Shown: positions 1 through 5,291 of the stretch, piece by piece | How positions within the stretch are numbered: position 1 is the stretch's first letter | Layout: each line of letters opens with the position of its first letter | Assembly: GCA_017455945.1 (NCBI GenBank) | Contig: JAFTLM010000354.1 | Coordinates: forward strand, 1 to 5,291 | DNA from: Clostridia bacterium | GTDB lineage: Bacteria; Bacillota; Clostridia; Oscillospirales; CAG-272 | Length of the DNA stretch: 5,291 nucleotides | Direction: 5' to 3' | Made by a program: the position numbers and the translations under genes | The notes under the pieces: generated by a model | What the model was told of the DNA's origin: nothing | Databases searched by the model: none | Seen by the model: only the letters and a program-made list of their open reading frames with translations

Positions 1-14
1 CAAGAATCTTGAAA

Positions 15-550
15 TTAATAATTGGTTTCGTGGAGTTCGAAATAGCTCTGGGGATGTGCGCATGTGGGGCAAACAAGGGGAGCCTTTGTGCCAACCACAA
101 TGTGACCGCAGTTGCGGCATTCCCAAACCTTGACCTCGCTCTTTTCAAACACCTGTGCCGTTTCTACGTTCTTAAGAAGCGCACGGTATCTTTCCTCGTG
201 AGTTTTCTCGATTGCCGCTACCAAGCGGAATTTTGCCGCAAGTGCTGTAAAGCCCTCTTCCTCGGCATCCTTGGCAAAGCCCTCGTACATAGCGGTCCAC
301 TCGTAGTTTCGCCTTCTGCCGCCGCAAGAAGGTTCTGTGCGGTGTCGCCGATGCCCTCAAGCTCCTTGAACCAAAGCTTTGCGTGCTCCTTTTCGTTTTC
401 CGCAGTCTTAAGGAAGAGTGCCGCAATCTGCTCAAAGCCCTGCTTCTTGGCTACGGAAGCAAAGTAGGTATACTTGTTTCTTGCCTCTGACTCGCCTGAA
501 AAAGCAGCCATAAGATTCTTTTGTGTTTTTGTTCCGTCGTATTTGCTCAT
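15..550 (-). CDS. rbr: Rubrerythrin, interrupted by a single-base frameshift
   Basis: Rubrerythrins are cytoplasmic non-haem di-iron proteins of anaerobes that reduce hydrogen peroxide with electrons passed through a rubredoxin-like centre. The N-terminal part, read from the ATG at 548-550, is a ferritin-like domain. It has the motif GESEARNKY with E20, and ENEKEH with E53 and H56 (family di-iron ligands). After about residue 81 the frame shifts. The rest (15 to about 305) continues with MYEGFAKDAEEEGF, EKTHEERY and a C-terminal rubredoxin domain with CRNC and CPTC knuckles, ending HPQSYFELHETNY. Restoring one A to the coding-strand run of three (T's at 307-309) gives GENYEWTAMYEGF and an intact protein of 178 residues, a normal family length. 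A strong ribosome binding site (GGAGGT, 558-563) supports the start. The lesion could be a homopolymer sequencing error or a recent real mutation. The family call is firm; whether the gene works is not known. Confidence 0.93.
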
Positions 551-565
551 TTTATCTACCTCCGT

Positions 566-594
566 TTTCCTGATTTTTTCCCAAAAATCGGAAA
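566..594 (-). other. Leader hairpin upstream of rubrerythrin
   Basis: Inverted repeat of 12 base pairs: TTTCC (566-570) with GGAAA (590-594) and GATTTTT (572-578) with AAAAATC (583-589). The loop is 4 nt (579-582), with one bulged base at 571. It lies between the rubrerythrin promoter and the ribosome binding site, ending about 3 bases from the Shine-Dalgarno. No T-run follows it on the minus strand, so it does not look like a terminator. It may stabilise the transcript or modulate translation. The structure is visible; the role is inference. Confidence 0.4.
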
Positions 595-608
595 TTTATT
601 CTGTATTG

Positions 609-637
609 ATTATATCATTTTCAAATGTATTTGTCAA
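609..637 (-). promoter_or_regulatory. Sigma-A-type promoter of rubrerythrin
   Basis: On the minus strand there is a perfect TTGACA (632-637), a 17-bp spacer (615-631) and a perfect TATAAT (609-614), preceded by TG in the extended -10 position. Transcription should start near 602, giving a leader of about 50 bases. The -35 begins only 5 bases after the stop codon of the upstream glycosidase, so rubrerythrin has its own promoter. No terminator is visible between the two genes, so read-through is possible. Confidence 0.85.
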
Positions 638-642
638 TAACT

Positions 643-2712
643 TTATTTTTGATATTTCGTATCGAAATATTCAATAAGTCTGTATGCGTTTTTGTTTATC
701 TCCGCCATGTATTTGGTACATTCGGTGTATTCCTCGTGCTCGTTTGACATAATGCCCTTGTTGGAGTCGGTGCTGGATACGTCGCGGATTCTTCCGTCGG
801 GCATAACCGCGTTTCTCGGGTCGTTGTCAAGATACTGGAACCAGTGCCAGCCCACGCAGTTCTTTGCCTCAAGCAGACGAAGCGTGTAGTTCTGATAGAA
901 CATACCTCTGTCCTTTTGAGTTTCCACGTACTGACCCGCGCCCGAGGTGTTGCCGAGACCCGAATCGCCCGCCTTGGTGTAGAACTCGGTTATCATAAAG
1001 GGGCAGTTTGCACTCTTTGCAATGAGATATACCGAATCTGCCTGGGGTTGCCAGGTTCCGTACCAGTTTATGGTGATGCAGTCGAGATATCTTCCCGCAA
1101 ATTTAAGCACCCATTCTGCGCTTCTTACACCCGTAAGGAAACGTGTTCCCAGAAGCATATGATTGGGGTCATACTTTCTCATAGCGGTAGTAACCACGTT
1201 GTAGTATCTGTCCCAGACAAATCCTCTGAAAAGCTCGAAATATTCGGGCTTGATATCGTCATCGGTGGGTTCTTCCTTGCCGCACATATTCTTAAGCCAG
1301 GTCCAGGCACAGGCGTAGGAATAGTGATTTACCGCATTTTCGGGATCTATGGAAAGGTAAGAGAGAATCATATTGGACTGCATGGGAAGCTCGTTGTCGG
1401 TGGTGTAACCGAGAATGTAGGGATTGTCCTTGTTTTTCTCTGCCGCCTTAGCTCTCTCGTCGGCAAAATCCACGAAAGCGGGGTCAAAGACGTTCATTGT
1501 GTTGTTTTCAGAGAAGGTGCTGCTTCCGCCTTTGGAGTTTGCCGTTCCAATAGTTCTGCCGTACTGATAGACAAAGCCGATGCTGCTCTGGCTCACAATA
1601 GGCTCTTCTATGTTTGTAACGTGAGGGTCGGGGCTTGCGGAAACGTAGAAGTGCAGGTCGTTTCTAAGTCTCTTTGCGATAGTTTCGCCCCAGTTTTCAA
1701 GGGTTCCGTACTTTTGAAGAGTTTTCTCCATATGGTATACCGAGCCCTGATAGTTGGGCACAACCTGGCTGAGTGCGCGAACCACAAAAGGATAGCCCAG
1801 AGGGTCAATTACCCAGAAACGCTTGCCTATCTTCTTGACATAGAAGAAGCCCGTTGCTTCTTGCTTCTTGCTTTCGTCCATAAGACCGCCGAATTTGTCT
1901 GTGGGAATATCCTTTTTCGGAGCGTACTTGTCTATGTCGGTGAGTGCCGCAAAGGTTCTTGTTTTAGCCTCCGCTTTTGCTGTGGCAAAGGTCTTGGAGG
2001 AGGACGAGAACCAAACACGCTCGGTGTACTGCTCTTCGGGTGACTCTATAAGCTCCGCTTCAAGGGGAGGCTCTTTAATCATTTCTTCGTAACGTGCGTG
2101 CCACTCGGCGTACATCTTTTCCGCCCACGCCCAAATTTCGGAATCCTTTGCCTCGTCGCCCGTCAGCTTCTTGGTGTAATTGGAAACATCTTTGCTCTCA
2201 TACTGCTTGATGCAGATATCGTCGCCCGAGAAAACGGGATTTGTAAGCCTGAGCTCAGCGTCGGTATATTTTGTGGCGGTGATGGCAAAGCATATATTTT
2301 TCTTGCCCTCGGCTTTAGCCTTGGCAACGTAATCGCTGATATCGCAACCGGTGAAGCCTCCAAGTCTGGATCTGCTTGTAGGCTCACCAAGCTTAGGCAG
2401 TGTGTTGTAGGTAAGGTTTTTGAGCTCGCCGTCGTATTCGATGGGGTAAGCCTCGTACCAAACGTCGGCTTCGGCAATCGAAATGCCGCCCGATATTTTT
2501 ACGGAAAGTCTGAAGAAATTTCCGTCAAGCGAGTCGGTGTCGAATTTTGCCACCAGATATCTGTTCCAGTCGGTGCCGGGAGCGTGCTTGAACACAAGTC
2601 TTTCGGGGGGGAGTCCCACGGATTCGTTAATCTGTGCCGCGGTTTTATCCGCATACAAACCGCTTCTTACGTAGCCGGCGTCAATCGGTAATACTTTCTT
2701 TGCATTATTCAT
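643..2712 (-). CDS. Clan GH-A glycoside hydrolase, GH50/agarase-like
   Basis: A 689-residue protein with no signal peptide or membrane segment, so probably cytoplasmic. Residues about 40-165 look like a beta-rich accessory, perhaps sugar-binding, domain. Residues about 180-280 are a charged Ala/Lys/Glu-rich linker. The catalytic (beta/alpha)8 barrel starts at GFFYVKKIGKRFWVIDPLG (288-306), a beta-agarase-type entry motif. DNPYILGYTTDNELPM (429-444) carries the likely acid/base E441 after N440. KYDPNHMLLGTRF (513-525) and YLDCITINWYG (542-552) follow. PFMITEFYTKAGDSG (571-585) carries the likely nucleophile E576, and VGWHWFQYLDND (620-631) closes the barrel. This order matches retaining clan GH-A enzymes, closest in my reading to GH50 and agarase-like proteins. 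The start is set by AAGGAGA (2722-2728), 9 bases upstream. The exact family and the substrate (agarose-like galactan or another beta-linked glycan) are uncertain. The neighbouring GH115-like gene supports a polysaccharide role. Confidence 0.8.
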   Translation of the reverse strand: MNNAKKVLPIDAGYVRSGLYADKTAAQINESVGLPPERLVFKHAPGTDWNRYLVAKFDTDSLDGNFFRLSVKISGGISIAEADVWYEAYPIEYDGELKNLTYNTLPKLGEPTSRSRLGGFTGCDISDYVAKAKAEGKKNICFAITATKYTDAELRLTNPVFSGDDICIKQYESKDVSNYTKKLTGDEAKDSEIWAWAEKMYAEWHARYEEMIKEPPLEAELIESPEEQYTERVWFSSSSKTFATAKAEAKTRTFAALTDIDKYAPKKDIPTDKFGGLMDESKKQEATGFFYVKKIGKRFWVIDPLGYPFVVRALSQVVPNYQGSVYHMEKTLQKYGTLENWGETIAKRLRNDLHFYVSASPDPHVTNIEEPIVSQSSIGFVYQYGRTIGTANSKGGSSTFSENNTMNVFDPAFVDFADERAKAAEKNKDNPYILGYTTDNELPMQSNMILSYLSIDPENAVNHYSYACAWTWLKNMCGKEEPTDDDIKPEYFELFRGFVWDRYYNVVTTAMRKYDPNHMLLGTRFLTGVRSAEWVLKFAGRYLDCITINWYGTWQPQADSVYLIAKSANCPFMITEFYTKAGDSGLGNTSGAGQYVETQKDRGMFYQNYTLRLLEAKNCVGWHWFQYLDNDPRNAVMPDGRIRDVSSTDSNKGIMSNEHEEYTECTKYMAEINKNAYRLIEYFDTKYQK

Positions 2713-2744
2713 ATTGTATACTCTCCTTTCGGGATCTTGAGTGC

Positions 2745-2773
2745 ATTATGCCATAAAATTTATTCTGTGTCAA
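2745..2773 (-). promoter_or_regulatory. Promoter of the GH50-like gene
   Basis: Minus-strand TTGACA (2768-2773), 17-bp spacer (2751-2767) and CATAAT (2745-2750), with TG one base upstream of the -10 (extended -10). The predicted transcript starts near 2738, about 26 bases before the ATG, and includes the Shine-Dalgarno AAGGAGA. Together with the terminator at 2824-2858, this means the GH50-like gene is transcribed apart from the GH115-like gene. Confidence 0.82.
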
Positions 2774-2823
2774 CGACAGACGGCTTCTTTTGTGCAGATT
2801 GACAAATAGTTCATTAAAAGAGA

Positions 2824-2858
2824 CCAAAAAAGAGCCGTTTTTTATCGGCTCTTTTTGG
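2824..2858 (-). terminator. Rho-independent terminator after the GH115-like gene
   Basis: Perfect GAGCCG/CGGCTC core stem extended by A/T pairs and closed by CC/GG: left arm 2824-2837, right arm 2846-2858, loop about 8 bases (2838-2845). On the minus strand the descending arm ends in six T's, as in an intrinsic terminator. It starts 8 bases past the stop codon of the GH115-like gene at 2867. The near-symmetry could also stop plus-strand transcription, but no plus-strand gene converges here. Confidence 0.85.
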
Positions 2859-2866
2859 TGCAAGTC

Positions 2867-4804
2867 TTACATCTTTTTGTGATAGCCCGAGAACTCCTCG
2901 GTCAGTCTTACACATTCTGTCAGATTGAACTTCTTTTCTCCGTTGTGCCAACCCTGCCATTTGCCGCGAGCTTCGATTTTGCGTGCCGCGAGGATTGCTT
3001 CAAGACAGGCAACGGCTTCTTTGCCAAGCTCGGTGCGTTCGCTTTTTTCAAGTGCGTTCATTTGCAGGCAGAGAACACACCAACGGCTTGATTTTGCCAT
3101 ATAAAAGGTCTGATACTCAAGAAAGGTTCTGTAATAGCCGAGAGCATCTGCGGGAATCTCGCTTTCTGCGCTTACCATATCCGCATAGAGACTTTCAAAA
3201 CGCTTGGTGCTTGCCTCAAGCTCGGGCAGCAGCTTTGCGTAATCCTCGTATCGGGTAAATATTCCTTTGAGTATCTGCCTGCCCGTCATATAAAGGTCGC
3301 CGTCGTCAAAGGTGTACCTTGTAAAGGGCAGACCTCCGTAGTCGTGATAGTAGAAATCCGCCGCATCGCAAAGTTTTTTGAGAAGCTCTTCGCCCATATT
3401 TCCGCAGGCGAGATAGAACCTGTCGCGAAGTTTTGCCACCGTTTTCCACGCGTCGCTAAAGACCTTGCGGTGAAATTTCTCCTTAAAGCTTTGATAGTCA
3501 AAGCCATGCGGGTCAGCCATAAGCTCGGCGTTGGCTGAGACCGAGTAGATAAGAGGTCTGACGTTTGACACGTTGACTATTGAGTAATAAAGCGAGTCCG
3601 AGCGTGCCGCCTCCTTGTACGAAAGCTCCATTTTCAGCGGATTGCAGGTGTCGGCAAGATGAGGTCCTCTGCCGTAAAACGCCACGTGGTAGTAAATTCC
3701 GTATTTTCTGCCCTCAAGACGCTTTACGCTGTAAAAATCGTCGCCGAACATCTGGTCAAGTCCTACGTCGGAAAATATTGCAATCGTGTCCTCCGGCAAC
3801 GTCAGGTGCCCTTGTCCGTAAAGTCTCGCCCCCTCCAGCCAGAACGTGGATGTGCTGTAGAAGCTTTTGCCGCCAAGAATTTCCTTGACTATTTTGTATT
3901 GTGTGTTTATGGCGTCGGAAATGAGAGCTCCACGCCCTTCGTTGGAGGCGGGAGAGCTTTTGTCAAGCTTCCACACAGCCTCGTCGGCACGTCCGCGGAG
4001 ACCCAACTGCCACACCACTCTGTCGTTGTATTTTGCCCATTTTTTTGAGTAGTAACGCCATATCTCTTCCATAACGGGGCGGTTGGTTATAAAGGAAAGC
4101 TCACCGTCGAGTCGGTGCTTTTTCATATAGTTGCTTGCACCGAAATATGATACGCCGAGAGGCTCCACATGGTGTTGGGTAACGTAAAGCCCGCGGTTGT
4201 ATACTGCCTCTACCAGCTTTTCCTCGTCGGGGTTGTCAATGTCCACGAAGGAGGATGGAATTATAAGATTTATTTCAAGCCTGAGGGCGGTTTCCAGAAC
4301 CATATCCAAAACCTCGGTGTCCATTACCGTGTTGTAAAACCTGTAGTCAATATGTCTCACTCCGCCGCTTTTCTTGAACTCGGTCAGCAGGTCCTCATCG
4401 TTGAGAAACCAACCGCGGAACTTTATTTCACGCTTTGGCGACGTAAAAAACACGTCGTCCGGTGTCAAAGTCTCTTTTGCTTTTGGAAAAAGGTCGGTGA
4501 GTCTGTAAGTTGGAGGAATTTCCAGCACCTTTGTGGCAAAGGCGTAAATTCCGAAAACCGTTCCCAGCACGTCGCCGCCGCATATCGTTACACCGCTATT
4601 GTCGATTTTTACGGTGTAGCTTTCGGGCTCGCCGTTTTCGGTGATTATGTTTATTCCGCCCTTATCGGCAAGCTCAAAGCCACGGACTTTTCCCGAAAGT
4701 GCCAGCAAATTTCTTTGCAGGTCGCGTATGGCAAGCAGTACCGCACCGTCGGCGTCGGGTGCCGAAATCGAGACGGTGTTTTCTTTGTCGAACAAACAGA
4801 ACAT
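2867..4804 (-). CDS. GH115-like glycoside hydrolase (putative alpha-glucuronidase)
   Basis: A 645-residue protein without a signal peptide. GH115 enzymes release (4-O-methyl-)glucuronic acid side groups from xylan or arabinogalactan-type glycans. Family-like landmarks in order: an N-terminal alpha/beta domain with an AIRDLQRNLLALSG helix (25-38) and GTVFGIYAFATKVLEIPP (81-98); barrel start KFRGWFLNDEDLL (128-140); TQHHVEPLG (209-217); WQLGLRGRADEAVW (265-278), acidic D274/E275; FSDVGLDQMFGDD (344-356); YYHVAFYGRGPHL (371-383); and VNVSNVRPL (410-418). A helical C-terminal region ends with GKWQGWHN (614-621). GH115 proteins are usually longer, secreted, and carry a C-terminal beta-sandwich domain; this one stops after the helical region. 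The start is set by AAGGGAGGG (4810-4818), 5 bases upstream. It has its own promoter and terminator. The GH115-type fold is fairly well supported; activity and substrate are inferred, and it could be a divergent relative with another specificity. Confidence 0.72.
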   Translation of the reverse strand: MFCLFDKENTVSISAPDADGAVLLAIRDLQRNLLALSGKVRGFELADKGGINIITENGEPESYTVKIDNSGVTICGGDVLGTVFGIYAFATKVLEIPPTYRLTDLFPKAKETLTPDDVFFTSPKREIKFRGWFLNDEDLLTEFKKSGGVRHIDYRFYNTVMDTEVLDMVLETALRLEINLIIPSSFVDIDNPDEEKLVEAVYNRGLYVTQHHVEPLGVSYFGASNYMKKHRLDGELSFITNRPVMEEIWRYYSKKWAKYNDRVVWQLGLRGRADEAVWKLDKSSPASNEGRGALISDAINTQYKIVKEILGGKSFYSTSTFWLEGARLYGQGHLTLPEDTIAIFSDVGLDQMFGDDFYSVKRLEGRKYGIYYHVAFYGRGPHLADTCNPLKMELSYKEAARSDSLYYSIVNVSNVRPLIYSVSANAELMADPHGFDYQSFKEKFHRKVFSDAWKTVAKLRDRFYLACGNMGEELLKKLCDAADFYYHDYGGLPFTRYTFDDGDLYMTGRQILKGIFTRYEDYAKLLPELEASTKRFESLYADMVSAESEIPADALGYYRTFLEYQTFYMAKSSRWCVLCLQMNALEKSERTELGKEAVACLEAILAARKIEARGKWQGWHNGEKKFNLTECVRLTEEFSGYHKKM

Positions 4805-4828
4805 AAAATCCCTCCCTTGTACTTTTAA

Positions 4829-4857
4829 ATTGTACCATATTTTTCAGATTTTTGCAA
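4829..4857 (-). promoter_or_regulatory. Promoter of the GH115-like gene
   Basis: Minus-strand TTGCAA (4852-4857), 17-bp spacer (4835-4851) and TACAAT (4829-4834), preceded by TG in the extended -10 position. Transcription would start near 4822, giving a leader of only about 18 bases that holds the Shine-Dalgarno. The -35 is two bases off consensus, the weakest of the four promoters here, which leaves room for regulation. The divergent U32 promoter lies about 60 bases away. Confidence 0.75.
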
Positions 4858-4865
4858 CCTTTGAG

Positions 4866-4890
4866 GCGGTATAAATTCAATTTGTGCGGT
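4866..4890. promoter_or_regulatory. Possible operator: spaced GCGGT repeats around an AT-rich palindrome
   Basis: GCGGT occurs at 4866-4870 and again at 4886-4890, 20 bases apart (about two helical turns). Between them lies the inverted repeat AAATT-C-AATTT (4873-4883). The element sits just upstream of the GH115-like promoter -35 and upstream of the divergent U32 promoter. The placement suits a sugar-responsive regulator, but the repeats are short and may be chance. Confidence 0.22.
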
Positions 4891-4917
4891 AAAAAGAGGC
4901 AAAGTAAAGAGCAGTTC

Positions 4918-4946
4918 TTGACAGACGGTGAAAATTATAGTATAAT
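4918..4946 (+). promoter_or_regulatory. Consensus promoter of the U32-family gene
   Basis: Plus-strand perfect TTGACA (4918-4923), 17-bp spacer (4924-4940) and perfect TATAAT (4941-4946). Predicted start is near 4953, about 25 bases before the ATG at 4978. It supports 4978 as the true start and excludes the longer upstream extension of the frame, which would run through the promoter. Confidence 0.87.
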
Positions 4947-4977
4947 TGAAGAGCCTATATTGAAAGCGAGGTTTCAG

Positions 4978-5291
4978 ATGAAAAATTACAGAACAGAGCG
5001 TCTCTCGCCTGCGGGAAATTTTGAAAAAATGAAGGCGGCGTTTTTGTACGGCGCCGATGCCGTATATCTTGCCTATAACAGCTTCGGAATGCGATCCGCC
5101 GCCGACAATTTCACCCATGAAGAGCATTTTGAGGCTTCAGAATACGCCCCCGCGAGAGGCAAAAAAATATATATTCCGCTTAACAAAATGCCCCACGGAG
5201 ACTAGTACACGCCTATTCTTGATTTTTTTCGTGAGATAAAGAACTGCGGCATTGAAGGAGCAATAGTTGCCGACCTTGGGGTTCTTGCCGA
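4978..5291 (+). CDS. U32-family peptidase-like protein, 5' part, with in-frame TAG
   Basis: The start of a U32-family protein, cut by the window edge. Members once called collagenase-like peptidases include TrhP/YegQ-type factors (tRNA U34 hydroxylation; YrrN/YrrO in Bacillus) and RlhA (23S rRNA hydroxylation). RLSPAGNFEKMKAAFLYGADAVYLA (residues 8-32) is the family's N-terminal barrel signature, followed by FGMRSAADNFTHEE (35-48) and ARGKKIYIPLNKMPHGD (59-75). Codon 76 is TAG (5203-5205). The same frame then continues with 28 convincing U32 residues (YTPILDFFREIKNCGIEGAIVADLGVLA) to the last base. Typical family members have an ordinary residue at the TAG position; GAG to TAG would be a one-base change. 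The start follows a modest GCGAGG ribosome site (4966-4971) and a consensus promoter. The family call is strong. Whether the TAG is a mutation, an error or a recoded codon is unknown, and which subfamily it belongs to cannot be decided from this fragment. Confidence 0.87.

Noticed and set aside
1..11. Short palindrome CAAGA-A-TCTTG just downstream of the rubrerythrin stop, possibly the start of a terminator
   Set aside because: Only 5 base pairs with a 1-base loop at the window edge, and no T-run can be seen; unsupported without the flanking sequence.
600..625. Possible PerR/Fur-type box overlapping the rubrerythrin -10 (TGAT-ATA-ATCA core)
   Set aside because: Only a 4-bp half-site symmetry that overlaps the TATAAT itself; a poor match to the known PerR consensus as I recall it.
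844..2043. A 399-codon open frame on the plus strand, opposite the GH50-like gene
   Set aside because: It lies wholly antisense to a gene with clear catalytic motifs, has Cys/Val/Gly-rich composition without recognisable domains, and lacks a convincing ribosome binding site or promoter. It is a shadow frame.
2801..2806. Plus-strand TTGACA in the intergenic region, as a possible promoter
   Set aside because: No -10 hexamer at a suitable distance, a terminator follows immediately, and no plus-strand gene lies downstream.
4169..4828. A 219-codon plus-strand open frame opposite the 5' part of the GH115-like gene
   Set aside because: Antisense shadow with no family signature; it ends inside the GH115-like promoter region.
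4852..4977. N-terminal extension of the U32 frame from an upstream ATG
   Set aside because: The extension runs through the consensus promoter at 4918-4946 and lacks homology; family members start at the RLSPAGN region, which fits the ATG at 4978.
1..5291. Mobile element, CRISPR array, tRNA/rRNA or defence system
   Set aside because: No terminal repeats, transposase or integrase motifs, regular repeat-spacer pattern, tRNA cloverleaf or defence-type protein was seen on either strand.

Overview
The window looks like chromosomal DNA from a Gram-positive anaerobe, most plausibly an uncultured Clostridia member of the gut or rumen type. This is inferred from near-consensus TTGACA/TATAAT promoters with 17-bp spacers, purine-rich Shine-Dalgarno sites, AT-rich intergenic gaps, a rubrerythrin, a U32-family protein and polysaccharide-degrading enzymes. 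Nothing in the sequence names the species.

Layout, left to right. (1) 15-550, minus strand: a rubrerythrin (peroxide defence), broken by one missing base near 307-309. (2) 643-2712, minus strand: a 689-residue clan GH-A glycoside hydrolase resembling GH50/agarase-type enzymes. (3) 2867-4804, minus strand: a 645-residue protein resembling GH115 alpha-glucuronidases. It ends in a strong intrinsic terminator at 2824-2858. (4) 4978 to the window edge, plus strand, divergent: the start of a U32-family peptidase-like protein, probably a tRNA or rRNA hydroxylation factor. Its conserved frame is interrupted by an in-frame TAG at 5203-5205.

Each gene has its own recognisable sigma-A-type promoter, so the genes look individually transcribed rather than one operon, although the glycosidases and rubrerythrin share a strand. 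The two glycosidases are adjacent, and neither shows a signal peptide. This suggests intracellular breakdown of imported oligosaccharides, one enzyme perhaps removing uronic acid decorations and the other cutting the sugar backbone. The substrate cannot be read from the sequence. The rubrerythrin and U32 genes are probably unrelated housekeeping neighbours.

No tRNA, rRNA, CRISPR array, insertion sequence or other mobile element is visible. There is no gene-free stretch longer than about 175 bases. The gaps (551-642, 2713-2866, 4805-4977) are almost entirely filled by promoters, ribosome binding sites, one terminator and one leader hairpin. I see no clearly new multi-gene system. The most interesting items are the two divergent glycosidases and the two disrupted reading frames at the window's ends.
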